Origin: Hahellaceae bacterium
GTDB taxonomy: Bacteria; Pseudomonadota; Gammaproteobacteria; Pseudomonadales; Oleiphilaceae
Direction: 5' to 3'
NCBI GenBank assembly: GCA_016716085.1
Contig: JADJWY010000001.1
Coordinates: forward strand, 248,001-312,000
Length of the DNA stretch: 64,000 nucleotides
Each line of letters begins with the position of its first letter. The first letter of the stretch is position 1. The position numbers and the translations under genes are program-made. Positions 42,708-53,100 of this stretch are shown in pieces. The notes under the pieces are model-generated. The model was not told the origin of the DNA and did not search any database. It worked only from the letters and a program-made list of their open reading frames with translations.

Positions 42708-43522
42708 TCAGGCGGTACGCCTGACCGCTGTCCAGACGTTCGGTTGAATAATGAATGACACCTGCCTCGCGGGTGTCTGAATCGAATAACGCTCTGCCAG
42801 CTCAACCCCTCCCCGCCCGCACTCGTCGCCGTACTGAGATTACACCGTTGCACTTGCATGCCGTCGGCCCCCAGTGGGCGAGCCTCAGCGACCTCTATTT
42901 CCAGCTCAACTTCGTTTTCTCCTACGGCGCGGGGTATCACACGCATCCCGCTGTCCAGCGACTGATAGTCTTGCCTGACACCACTGCCCCAGGCCCCGGT
43001 ATAGACCTCAGTCACCACCGGCCGCATCACCCCTTGCTGAATCAACACCGGCGTGTGCTCCAACACGGTCACGGTTTGTACCTGATTACTGCGCGTGCTG
43101 ATCTGGCGCCCCTGAAAACCGATCGCCACATTTGAGGTCGAAGACGTCACCGTCGCGCCAGCGCCCACCCCCGTGCCGCTGGACACGCCCGCCCCGCCGG
43201 TTTCCAGGGTGATACGAAATTGACGACGACGCTGATCCAACGAGGCAATGGCTTCCAGCGCCTGCTGTATGACGCGGGTATTGCGCCCGCGCAAGATCAA
43301 CTGCTGATTCATGCCAGACACGGTCAGTTCATCCGGGTTAAACAACTGGCGAAGCTGCGGCAGCACGGCTTCTGCATCCGTGTAGTTCAGTCTGACGGTC
43401 TCGATTTCCTGACCATGTACGGCTGTCGCCAGAAGCAGTACCAGCATGAGTATGCTCAGGCGGGCAGATAAAAAGACAGATGACAAGAACGCCATTTCCG
43501 TTACTGAACCGGCCTGTTTCAC
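42708..43522 (-). pseudogene. Secretin N-domain-like exported protein with a one-base frameshift near 42803-42815
   Basis: Starts at GTG 43522 with GAGGGGG five bases upstream. A signal peptide (ARLSILMLVLLLATAVHGQ) precedes the secretin N0-like domain (ETVRLNYTDAEAVLPQLRQL, QQLILRGRNTRVIQQALEAI) and a Gly/Ser-rich loop. The open frame continues past 42800 into an unlikely tail (FRHPRGRCHSLFNRTSG). One base shifted, the frame reads VELAERYSIQTPARQVSF and ends at 42708-42710 without overlapping the neighbour. The break is at GAGGGGTTGAG, where GAGTGGGTTGAG would give the typical GEWVELA. No secretin pore domain follows. Its function is unknown. Confidence 0.72.
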
Positions 43523-43600
43523 GTGTACCCCCTCGGAATTAGACACCTGTAAGCCCTTGGTTTATGCTGCCGATCTCTATCGCCATATTGAAGAGTATAG

Positions 43601-44799
43601 ATGAAAGCCAACCCCGAACTCGTCCTGCAAAAGGGGGCAGACCGCCGCCTGCGCGCGGGCCATGTGTGGATTTACTCCAATGAAGTAGACACCCGACGCA
43701 GCCCCTTGAATACCTTTACCGCCGGTCAGCAGGTGTCTGTCCTCGCGACCAATGGAAAGCCTCTCGGTACGGCCTTTATCAATCCTCAAACACTCATTTG
43801 TGGACGGCTCATCTCACGTACTCCCGACCTTTGGATGACGGCACCCCTGCTGAGAGAGCGCATTGCAACGGCGGCCGCCATGCGCAACCAGCGGTTTGAG
43901 AAGCCATTTTATCGAATGACCTTTGGTGACAGCGATGGCCTGCCCGGTCTGGTCATTGACCGCTTCGGGGACGTCGCCGTGGTGCAGATTTCGGTAAACG
44001 GGATGGACACCCTGCAGGCAGACATTTCATCTTGCCTGAAACAGGATCACGGTATTCAGCGCGTCATTTTCAAAAACGATGGCAAAATGCGCGCCGCAGA
44101 GGGTCTGGAAACCCGCGTGGAAAGCACTGATGACCCCGCCCTGGAAAATATCATGCTGGAGGAGAATGGCGTCCGGTTTGAAGTTTCGGTCGCACAGGGA
44201 CAGAAAACAGGCTGGTTCTATGACCACCGCCTGAATCGCGCCGCGTTGGCGCCTTATGTTCGCGGGGCTCGGGTGCTTGACGTTTTCAGCTACGTGGGGG
44301 GCTGGGGGGTACAGGCCGCCGCATTTGGAGCGCGCCAGGTTCTGTGCATCGATAGTTCAGCACCTGCACTGGAACTGGCAAAGACCAACGCCCGTCATAA
44401 TGGTTTGGACGACAAGCTCCGGCATTGTGCGGAGATGCCTTTGAGATGATGAAATCCTTGCGGGAAAGCAACGAAAAATTTGACGTCGTCATCGTCGATC
44501 CACCCGCCTTTATTCCGCGTAAAAAGGATATTCCGGCGGGTGAAGCGGCCTATACCCGCCTGAACCAACTGGCGATGCAGCTGCTGTTGCCCGGTGGCAT
44601 TCTGGTGTCTGCCTCCTGCTCGATGCACCTGCAACGTGACCGCCTGCTCGACATCATTCGCAGCACGGCCCGCCACACGGATCGACACGCACAGCTGCTT
44701 GAACAGGGCCACCAGGGACCCGACCACCCGATATTGCCCGCGGTACCTGAAACCGACTACATCAAGTCGATGACGGTGCGCGTGCTGCCGTCTCTCTGA
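43601..44799 (+). pseudogene. rlmI: 23S rRNA m5C methyltransferase RlmI-like, one-base frameshift near 44420-44425
   Basis: Two frames cover one protein of about 399 residues. The first (43601-44449) has the PUA-like N domain (KGADRRLRAGHVWIYSNEV), the RlmI core (YRMTFGDSDGLPGLVIDRFG, VAQGQKTGWFYDHR) and the SAM-binding GARVLDVFSYVGGWG. The second (44425-44799) resumes with CGDAFEMMKSLRE and the catalytic VIVDPPAFIPRKKD plus SASCSMHL. Joined, it matches RlmI, which methylates C1962 of 23S rRNA. The change is one base short, between NGLDDKLR and LCGDAFE. Unless this is a base error the gene is inactive. Confidence 0.88.
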
Positions 44800-45094
44800 G
44801 GGACGGTTCGAGATTTGTTACCGAAATCGGCGATGGGGAGCCCTCGCCGATTCTCTCGCTAAGCAAATTAATCTGATCGACGCCCACTTCGTAACTGTTC
44901 TGTCTCAACTTATCGGCCAGATCCTTTGCCTGCACTTCGCGATCAAGTTCTTCAGAAAAATGATTCATCATTCGCTTTGCTTGCCCAATCCAGCGCCCGG
45001 CCGTCCGCGCGGCATGGGGCAGGCGCTCAGGCCCCAGCACCAGCAGCGCGACGACGGCCGTTAACATGAGCTCAAGAAAGCCAATATCGAACAT
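44762..45094 (-). CDS. tatB: Sec-independent translocase subunit TatB
   Basis: 110 residues beginning MFDIGFLELMLTAVVALLVL, the classic TatB transmembrane start with a conserved glutamate, then GPERLPHAARTAGRWIGQAKR and an amphipathic helix. TatB is the receptor subunit that binds twin-arginine signals with TatC. The C-terminal tail overlaps the rlmI end by 38 bases on the opposite strand. The gene follows a broken tatA, and no tatC is adjacent, which differs from the usual tatABC order. Confidence 0.92.
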   Translation of the reverse strand: MFDIGFLELMLTAVVALLVLGPERLPHAARTAGRWIGQAKRMMNHFSEELDREVQAKDLADKLRQNSYEVGVDQINLLSERIGEGSPSPISVTNLEPSLRETAARAPSST

Positions 45095-45107
45095 GGGCGC
45101 TCAGATC

Positions 45108-45279
45108 TCACTCTTTGCCATCTGTGATTGACTTTCGCTCATCGTCCGGCTGCATGGCCGATTTAAAGCCTTTAATCGCCCCCTAAGTCAGCGCCGATAT
45201 TGCGAAAGCGCTTCGTTCCAAACAGCAATAGAACGATGGCGAGAACGATCAAAAGTTGCCAGATACTGATGCCACCCAT
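45108..45279 (-). pseudogene. tatA: Sec-independent translocase subunit TatA, frameshifted in a G5 run
   Basis: ATG 45279 opens MGGISIWQLLIVLAIVLLLF, then GTKRFRNIGADLGGD and a stop in the GGGGGC run (45179-45184). Shifting frame there restores GAIKGFKSAMQPDDERKSIT and a natural stop at 45108-45110, which is the standard TatA amphipathic helix and tail. The coding change is one extra G or a two-base loss in a homopolymer, a common sequencing error site. Intact TatA would be about 57 residues and would form the pore for folded proteins. The stop lies 13 bases before tatB. Confidence 0.85.
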
Positions 45280-45295
45280 GTTGACTCCACTTAAC

Positions 45296-46956
45296 CTAGA
45301 TCAAAGTTCCAATATCCTGCCGAACGATGTTGTCCATCGCGCGCTCAGCCACCGCTGCAATTGTCATCGAGGGGTTACAGGCCGCCGTGCTTCCTGGTAT
45401 CAAGGCACCGTCCAACACATACAGACCAGGCTGATTACGCACCCGACCATCCAGGTCACACACCGTCCCCATGCAGGCCCCGCCCAGCGGATGCCAGGTA
45501 CTGGGAACAATGGCATGCGTATCGCCCAACATGGAGCCAAAGCCTGCGATTTTGTACATGCGGGAAAGAATCCGGCTATGAATTTTAAAGTCACCTTCCC
45601 ACTGCCAATCCAGCTTCACATCATTGGTTTCAGCATCGTAGGTCCGGTGCCACGCTTGTCACTGATACCAAAGCCTACCATCATCGTGGTTTTGATATCT
45701 TTACCCAGTGGTGGAAGCGACGCCTGAATGATGGTGTTAGCCGTATCGGGATTATCCCATTCTTTACTTCCATAAATCACAGGGCCACCCTGGATAGCAC
45801 CACCAAAGCCCGAGAAGGGCCGACTCCAGGTCACAATGCGGTCGGCGTTAGTGCCCCACCCGGTACCAAGCGCGGCGGGCAGTCCGGGAATCGTGCCCTG
45901 CCCTTTGGCGCGAAGCAGCAGTTTCGTCGTATTCACGCTGCCCGCCGCCATAATCAATGCCGTGGAGGTAAAAATCTTTTTCTCCAGTAAGGTGCCACTC
46001 TCGTCCGTCACATTGACATAAACTTTCCACTTACCATCCCCTGCCCGAGCGATATGGGTGACATTGTGAAGTACGCGAAGGTCAACCAGGCCGGTTTGTT
46101 CCGCCTGCGCAATATAGGTGACATCGACTGAATGCTTGCCGCCATTGTTAACGCCCAGCGCGGCATCCCCGTTGGTGTAGGCAGGTGCCATTTCACCCTT
46201 GAGTTCCCGCAGGGCAAAACTCCAGTCAATTGGCATCGGAATTTTTTCAACGCTATAACCGGCTTTCGTGACCCGCTCAGCGAAGATTCGGGCTACCTGA
46301 TAGGTCGGACTGTTAATCAGGGCATCCGGTGCGGTTTTCACTTTTAACATGGCGGTGACCCTTGGATAGTAAATTCTGTCCATCTGGTCGTAGTCGATAC
46401 CGGCAGGCATGACCCGTTCAAACAGCGCCTTCGTAGGTTGCAGGGTCATCCCCTGATAAACCAGTGACCCACCCCCAACGCCGGAGGGGCACATGATCGC
46501 CATGTGCTTGTTGAACACAGGCTCCAGCAAACCGGCAAATTTTTTCAGTTTGATCCCCAACGGGAGATTCAATAATCCCGGCACCTGATCGATCGAGGGT
46601 GCCGCCCCTAAGCTTGTGCCGATTTTATCCAGTGCTTCATACCAGATAGCCCGTTTATCGATCGAGCTGGCACGTGGAAAGGTATCTGCATTAGGCCCAG
46701 TCGGCCATCGAATGCCCCGCTCAAGCACGAGAGAGCTTATACCGGCTTCCGCAAATCTCAGCGCAGCGATCCCACCGCCAAAACCCGAACCGATAATGAC
46801 CACGCGGTGAGTCTCTTCGGAGACAGGCACATCTGCGGTTGTCGAGGAATCGGCGGGAGTAACGGCAGCCGTCACCGTTTTCACATTTCCCAGCATCCCA
46901 ACTGCAGTGGCACCGGCTGCACCTTTCAACAGAAGTCTTCGCTTTTTGTCTACCAT
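45296..46956 (-). pseudogene. GMC oxidoreductase (cholesterol-oxidase-like) with Tat signal, frameshift near 45640-45650
   Basis: Starts ATG 46956 with AGGAAAAG upstream. The N terminus has a twin-arginine motif (DKKRRLLLKGAAGATAVG) and a signal helix, then the FAD site HRVVIIGSGFGGGIAALRFA and a GMC-type NAD/substrate core (GVGGGSLVYQGM). The main frame ends at 45616 after GTGPTMLKPMM. One base shifted, the frame continues YDAETNDVKLDWQWEGDF to HPLGGACMGTVCD, the GMC C-terminal signature with the catalytic His, stopping at 45296. The intact protein would have about 550 residues. It lies just upstream of tatAB, matching its predicted export route. Confidence 0.85.
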
Positions 46957-47190
46957 GATCTTTTCCTGATTGTTGTCGTTAACGCGCATCGTAAAGGGGG
47001 TTATCAGGCTTGGTAATTTGTCGTTGGGACAAAGAGATGCGTGAACAGGACAGTACGGGCGTTATGGGAGGCAGATCACAAAATCTGTTTTCGGACAATT
47101 AATTAGCATTTTTAGTCTGGATTGGCGCCTGAGACGGACTAAGCTTAAGGAGCCAAAAGAACAACAACCCAATCAGGGAAGGAGATTGGT

Positions 47191-47919
47191 ATGCGATTCA
47201 GAATCCACGGGCTTGCTGCCCTGCTATTGTCCACAGCAACACTATCAGCACCCCAGGCGGCAACAGTCGAGCTGGGATTCACCGGAACATTGACCCTCAA
47301 CCCCATCAGTACGACCAACTTTTTCCAGGCCCAAGCAGGGGAAAGCGTTAGTGGCCGCTTCCTGTTTGACACTGAGGTTCCTCTGCGAAATATCAGTCCG
47401 ACACCCGCAACCACGCTGCACTACAATGCCGGTGCCCGTCCTGACGCTAAGTTATCCTTCATTTCAACCCGATTTGATTTTAATCAGTTCGACTTTTCAC
47501 ACCAGACGAACGAAGGGCGTGATCGTGACAGCTTCCGCATCGGCCCCATGGCGTCAAATCAGTCGCTTAGCTTCTCAGACCTGTATGGTTCGGGCGGCGG
47601 CAGTTGCGGGACGGCAGGTGGGCCAGACTATTGCTGGGGCATTCAGTTGGCCCTATTAAAGACGGCGGGAACCTTTGCGCTGCAATGGCCCCAAACGCTA
47701 CAGATGGGCGCGGATCAACTCAAAGATGACGAATTGCGGTTTATCCTCTACAACAATCGGGCGGATTTAGGGCCGACAGGACTGATGAGTGGGCGTCTGA
47801 ACCTCACCTCCCTCAACCTTCAGCCCCCTGCTCCGGTTCCGCTTCCCGCGTCGGCCTGGCTTCTTCTGACCGGCCTGGCAGGATGGCAGGTGATCAAAGC
47901 TCGCCGCAGACGCGCTTAG
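47191..47919 (+). CDS. VPLPA-CTERM sorting-domain exported protein
   Basis: 242 residues. A signal peptide (MRFRIHGLAALLLSTATLSA) is followed by a beta-rich domain (ELGFTGTLTLNPISTTNFF, RFLFDTEVPLRN) and a C-terminal PAPVPLPASAWLLLTGLAGW with a basic tail KARRRRA. That end matches the VPLPA/PEP-CTERM sorting signal processed by exosortase in gammaproteobacteria. The start has GGAAGGAGATT upstream. No exosortase is in the window. Its function is probably in biofilm or matrix proteins, which is inference. Confidence 0.82.
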   Translation: MRFRIHGLAALLLSTATLSAPQAATVELGFTGTLTLNPISTTNFFQAQAGESVSGRFLFDTEVPLRNISPTPATTLHYNAGARPDAKLSFISTRFDFNQFDFSHQTNEGRDRDSFRIGPMASNQSLSFSDLYGSGGGSCGTAGGPDYCWGIQLALLKTAGTFALQWPQTLQMGADQLKDDELRFILYNNRADLGPTGLMSGRLNLTSLNLQPPAPVPLPASAWLLLTGLAGWQVIKARRRRA

Positions 47920-47949
47920 CCGCATGCTCACCCGTGCGCGAAGCCACCC

Positions 47950-47980
47950 AAAAAAAGCCCCGGAAATCCCGGGGCTTTTT
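47950..47980. terminator. Strong bidirectional intrinsic terminator
   Basis: AAAAAAAGCCCCGGAAATCC followed by CGGGGCTTTTT: a GC-rich stem of GCCCCGG/CCGGGGC with a short loop and A/T runs at both ends. It lies between the convergent VPLPA-CTERM gene and the symporter gene. Confidence 0.9.
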
Positions 47981-48002
47981 CTGTTACGGACTATCGTCTG
48001 AA

Positions 48003-49775
48003 CTAGTGGGCAGCAGCCGGTCCGGTCGCGCCGCGCGGAACACGAATGTCCTCGACCAGATGCTGAATCTTCTCAGGCGGCTCTGCGGTGACTTGCGCTA
48101 CCACATAAGACACGACGAAATTCAGCACCATGCCCAACGAACCGATCCCTTCCGGCGAGATGCCGAACCACCAGTTATCAGCGGTGGCCGTCGGGTTGAT
48201 GAACTTGAAGTACACGATGTAGCTGAAGGTGAAGATCAGGCCAGTCAGCATCCCGGCGATGGCGCCTTCCTTATTCATGCGCTTGTAGAAAATACCCATG
48301 ATGATGGCCGGGAAGAATGACGCGGCCGCCAGTCCAAAGGCGAAAGCTACAACCTGTGCAACGAAGCCAGGCGGGTTAATTCCGAAATAGCCCGCGACAC
48401 CGATAGCCACGGCGGCTGCGACCCTGGCCGCTAACAACTCCTGCTTTTCACTGATGTCGGGCATCAGGTTCGATTTCAACAGGTCATGTGATATTGAGGT
48501 TGAAATGACCAGCAGCAAACCGGCCGCTGTCGACAGCGCCGCAGCCAACCCACCGGCCGCAATCAGTGCGACAACCCATCCAGGAAGGCCGGCAATTTCA
48601 GGATTAGCCAGTACCATGATATCACGATCGACATACAGTTCATTTCCGTTGCCACTGGGCTCATTGGTTACCACCCGCTCACCGGAGGTACCGGTCGTCT
48701 CAGCCGCAAAGGTCGGCGCCCCAGCAAACGGTGCGCCTGCAAGATACTGAATCCGGCCGTCCTGGTTTTTATCCTGCCATGCCAACAAGCCCGCCTTTTC
48801 CCAGTTCGCAAACCACTCTGGCAACTGTTGATATTCGCTGTTGGAGACGGTGTTAATCAGGTTATAGCGGGCAAAGGAGGCAACCGCCGGGGCCGTCGTG
48901 TAGAGAATGGCGATAAACAGCAAAGCGTAACCAGCCGACAAGCGCGCATCACTCACCTTTGGCACCGTGAAGAATCGGACGATTACGTGAGGCAGGCCCG
49001 CAGTACCGACCATCAGGGCCAGCGTAATCGCAAACATATCCACGGTCGACTTCGTCCCACTCGTATATTCAGCAAAGCCGAGTTCAACTGACAGCTGATT
49101 TAACTTGTCCAGCAGTGAAGTGTCCGTCCCGGTAATTTCACCACCAAAGCCCAGCTGGGGGATCGGGTTGCCAGTCACCATGATGGAAATAAAGATGGCC
49201 GGGATCATATAGGCCACAATCATCACGCAGTATTGCGCAACCTGAGTATAGGTAATGCCTTTCATACCGCCGAGGACGGCATAGAAGAACACAATGGCCA
49301 TCCCAATCAGGACACCCAGGTTGATGTCGACTTCCAGGTAGCGGGAAAACACGATCCCCACGCCCCGCATCTGACCTGCGACATAGGTAAATGAGATGAA
49401 GATAACGCAAATAACCGCCACGAGTCTGGCTGTCTGGGAGTAATACCGCTCGCCGACAAAATCCGGCACGGTAAATTTGCCAAACTTACGCAGATAGGGT
49501 GCCAGACACATGGCCAGTAACACGTAACCACCAGTCCATCCCATCAGGTAGACCGCTCCGTCACGCCCGACAAACGAGATGATACCGGCCATGGATATGA
49601 ACGAAGCCGCCGACATCCAGTCCGCACCCGTAGCCATGCCATTCGCAATCGGGTGCACGCCACCACTGGCCACATAATATTCCTTAGTGGAACCGGCGCG
49701 TGACCAGATGGCGATACCAATGTAGAGCGCAAAGGTTGCGCCGACAAAAAGATACGTTAGGGTTTGGGTATCCAT
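48003..49775 (-). CDS. Sodium/solute symporter, VC_2705 subfamily (acetate/ActP-like)
   Basis: 590 residues and about 13 hydrophobic segments. The SSS signatures are present: GMATGADWMSAASFISMAGI, RYYSQTARLVAVICVIFISF, GGLAAALSTAAGLLLVIST and the sodium-site region. It has an extended loop (residues ~330-390) with an EF-hand-like DKNQDGRIQYL between helices, typical of this subfamily. These permeases import acetate or other short carboxylates, and are usually co-encoded with a DUF4212 protein. The start has AGGAGG. The next gene upstream is the DUF4212 subunit. Confidence 0.93.
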   Translation of the reverse strand: MDTQTLTYLFVGATFALYIGIAIWSRAGSTKEYYVASGGVHPIANGMATGADWMSAASFISMAGIISFVGRDGAVYLMGWTGGYVLLAMCLAPYLRKFGKFTVPDFVGERYYSQTARLVAVICVIFISFTYVAGQMRGVGIVFSRYLEVDINLGVLIGMAIVFFYAVLGGMKGITYTQVAQYCVMIVAYMIPAIFISIMVTGNPIPQLGFGGEITGTDTSLLDKLNQLSVELGFAEYTSGTKSTVDMFAITLALMVGTAGLPHVIVRFFTVPKVSDARLSAGYALLFIAILYTTAPAVASFARYNLINTVSNSEYQQLPEWFANWEKAGLLAWQDKNQDGRIQYLAGAPFAGAPTFAAETTGTSGERVVTNEPSGNGNELYVDRDIMVLANPEIAGLPGWVVALIAAGGLAAALSTAAGLLLVISTSISHDLLKSNLMPDISEKQELLAARVAAAVAIGVAGYFGINPPGFVAQVVAFAFGLAAASFFPAIIMGIFYKRMNKEGAIAGMLTGLIFTFSYIVYFKFINPTATADNWWFGISPEGIGSLGMVLNFVVSYVVAQVTAEPPEKIQHLVEDIRVPRGATGPAAAH

Positions 49776-49786
49776 GCGCGCCTCCT

Positions 49787-50044
49787 TCAGTCTTCGTGAA
49801 CGTCAAACTGCTTGTCAAGTTTGTTCATTTGCCAGACATAGACAAAGATCAACACCACAAAGGTATAAATAGAACCCTGTTGGGCAAACCAGAAGCCCAA
49901 CGGAAATCCGCCGATTTTGATGGTATCCAGCGCATCGACAAATAAAATGCCGGCCCCGTAGGACACAGCAAACCAAATCACAATCAGCACACTCAGGACC
50001 TTAAGGTTGGCCCGCCAATAAGCGGCCCGGTTTTCGGTTGACAT
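49787..50044 (-). CDS. DUF4212 small subunit of the symporter
   Basis: 85 residues from ATG 50044 (MSTENRAAYWRANLKVLSVL), with GGAGGCGACTG upstream; the longer frame has a non-homologous start. Two membrane helices, LSVLIVIWFAVSYGAGILFV and GFWFAQQGSIYTFVVLIFVYVW, with the family motif FPLGFWFAQQGS between them. It is a partner of SSS-type acetate permeases. It is immediately upstream of the symporter gene (11 bases), and divergent from the hybrid kinase. Confidence 0.92.
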   Translation of the reverse strand: MSTENRAAYWRANLKVLSVLIVIWFAVSYGAGILFVDALDTIKIGGFPLGFWFAQQGSIYTFVVLIFVYVWQMNKLDKQFDVHED

Positions 50045-50147
50045 GACAGTCGCCTCCGATGTTATTTTTCTGACCGTACTAAACTTACCAAATACAACTG
50101 GCATTGACTGTTAGACTTTGGTCTTGCATCAGGAGGAAGTGCACCGC

Positions 50148-53100
50148 GTGATAAACGGCTTTCTGGTCTTTATTCTTTCGATAGCCTATATGGGCATTCT
50201 GTTCACCATCGCTTATGCCGGTGATCAGAAGCCCGCGCTGTATACTCGCGCAAGGCATCGCTCGGCCATCTACAGCCTAACGCTTGCTGTATACTGCACA
50301 TCCTGGACTTTCTATGGTGCCGTCGGCACGGCTTCCGTTTCTGGACTGAGCTTCTTGCCCATCTACCTGGGCCCTGCGCTCATTTTTCTATTTGGCCACT
50401 CCCTACTGACGCGAATGATTACGGTCAGTAAGCGCCACAATTCAACCTCTATTGCCGATTTTATCGCAACCCGTTATGGCAAATCGCAGGGCCTTGCCGC
50501 CTTCGTCAGTCTGATCGCACTGATTGGAACCCTTCCCTATATCGCCTTGCAGCTTAAAGCCGTCAGCATGGGTTTCAGCATCCTGACAGAAGGCAATTCA
50601 ATTACGCCGACACTTCCTCCCCTGCTGCGTGATACCGGCCTCTATGTCGCACTGGCCATGACCAGCTTTACGGTCTTATTCGGTACCCGACATCTGGATG
50701 CGACCGAACATCACCATGGACTCATGCTAACGATCGCGTTCGAGTCAGCGGTCAAATTACTGGCCTTCATTGCCGTCGGGCTTTTTGCGCTGTGGTTGCT
50801 GCCCGATGGCCCCACACAAGACCGGACGGCGGCACCGCTCAGTCAGACACTCTCCGACCTGCTGGCGCGCTCACCGGACCCCTTAACCTTTGGGGTCTAC
50901 ACGCTGCTTGCGGCACTCGCCATCTTCTGTCTGCCGCGTCAATTTCACGTGATGGTGGTCGAAAATCACAACCCTGAAGACATGAAAACTGCACGCTGGG
51001 CATTTCCAGCCTATCTTCTGGTTTTGAGTGCATTTGTGGTGCCCCTCGCAATCATGGGCGTCATGATCTTTCCCGATCAAACCCAAAACCCCGACACCTA
51101 TATTCTCGCTTTACCGCTCATTCACGGGCAGCCCTGGCTGGCGCTGATCGTGTTTATTGGCGGCGCATCGGCAGCCACGAGTATGGTTATCATGTCTGCG
51201 GTCACCCTGAGTACCATGGTCAGCAACGAAATCCTGGTCCCGCTGCTATTGAAAATGGGAGGTCTGGTCCGACAGAACGCCCGCCTGCCCCAACGCCTGT
51301 TAAATCTGAGGCGAACAACCATCGCCGCCATCATTGCCGGCGCCTATCTGTTCTCGCGCATTACCCAGGATGCCATTTCACTCGCGTCAATTGGTCTGCT
51401 CTCGTTTGTGGCAGTGGCACAGTTTGCCCCTGCCCTCATCGGCGGTCTTTACTGGAAACGGGGCAACTGTTCAGGCGCGATTGCTGGCATGGCAACCGGA
51501 TTCGGACTTTGGGTTTACACCCTCCTGATTCCTGCAATTTTGCGGGGCAACCACACCTTTCAGGATGCACTGGAGATATTGAGGGGCCTGCGCTGGCTGA
51601 ACCCGGAAGCACTGCTGGGGCTGGCAGGATTGAATCCGATTGTTCATGGCACCCTGTTCAGTTTGAGTCTGAATGCGCTGATCTACGTGCTTGTGTCACT
51701 GATTACCCGCCAACGCGTCATTGAACGCATCCAGGTGGCCTCATTCCACGACACGCCATATCTGACCGGCCCGGAAAAAAACTGGATCAGTTCCGCCACA
51801 CTGGAAGATCTGATGGCCGTGAGTGGGCGCTTTCTGGGCGAAGCGCGCAGTGCAGAAGCCCTGAAGCAATTCAGGAAAAAGCAGCCCCAGCCCGTATCGC
51901 CCAACCAACCCGTGACCCTGCCTCTGTTGCGCCATATGGAAGCGCAACTCGCAGGTGTGATTGGATCTTCATCCGCCCGCGTTGTTCTCTCAACCGCCCT
52001 GCAGGGGCAGCAAATGGGCATCGAAGATGTGGTCAGCATTGTCGATGAGGCCTCTCAGGTCATGCGCTTCAACCGGGAGCGCCTGCAATCGGCCATAGAA
52101 AATATGCATCTTGGGGTTTCAGTGATTGATCACGACCTGAACCTCGTCGCCTGGAACAAGCGGTATCTCGACATCTTCAGTTATCCCAAAGGTTTCGTTC
52201 GGGTTGGCAGGCCCATCGCGGAACTCCTGGAACATAATCTCAAGGCCAGTCATGTGCCTGATGAACGAATACACGCCATCGTAGAAGCCCGGCTGGCACT
52301 GATGCGCGACGGCACCCCCCACGAGTACGAACGCATAAAACCCGACGGCAGCGTGATACTGATTCAGGGTACGCCGATGCCTGATGGCGGCTTTGTCACC
52401 TGCTTCTCCGACATCACGCGCATGCGCAAGACAGAGCAGGCCCTCAAAGAAACTAACACCTACCTGGAACACCGCGTTCAGGAACGGACAGAAGAACTCT
52501 CGACGCTGAATGAACAGCTATCCCAGGCCAAATCAGAGGCCGAACAGGCCAACCTGGGCAAGACCCGCTTCCTGGCCTCTGCCAGCCATGATCTGCTGCA
52601 ACCGCTGAATGCGGCACGCCTGTTCGCCTCGGCCCTGAACCAAAGCCTTGGAAAAACGGAAGGTTCGCAGGAGGCCTTAACCCTTCTGCAAAATCTTGAA
52701 AGCTCATTAAACTCGGCCGAAGACATCCTGCATACCCTGCTGGATATCAGCAAACTGGATGCGGGTGCGATCCCTCCTCAAATCCAGCCCGTTAGACTTG
52801 CCGACTTGTTCAAGGCCCTCGCCACTGAATTCGGCGCGATTGCCCAGGCAAAAGGCCTCGAATTCCGCTGTGCCCCTTGCGCCTTATACATCAAAAGCGA
52901 CCCCCAACTCCTGCGTCGTGTACTCCAGAACTTTCTCAGCAATGCCGTTCGCTATACCCGGCAAGGACGGGTTTTGTTAGGCGCACGACGCAGAGGCGAT
53001 GAGGTCAGGCTGGAGGTTTGGGACACCGGCCCCGGCATTCCTGTCGACAAACAGCAGGCCATCTTTCAGGAGTTTAAACGGTTGGAATCACAGACGGGTG

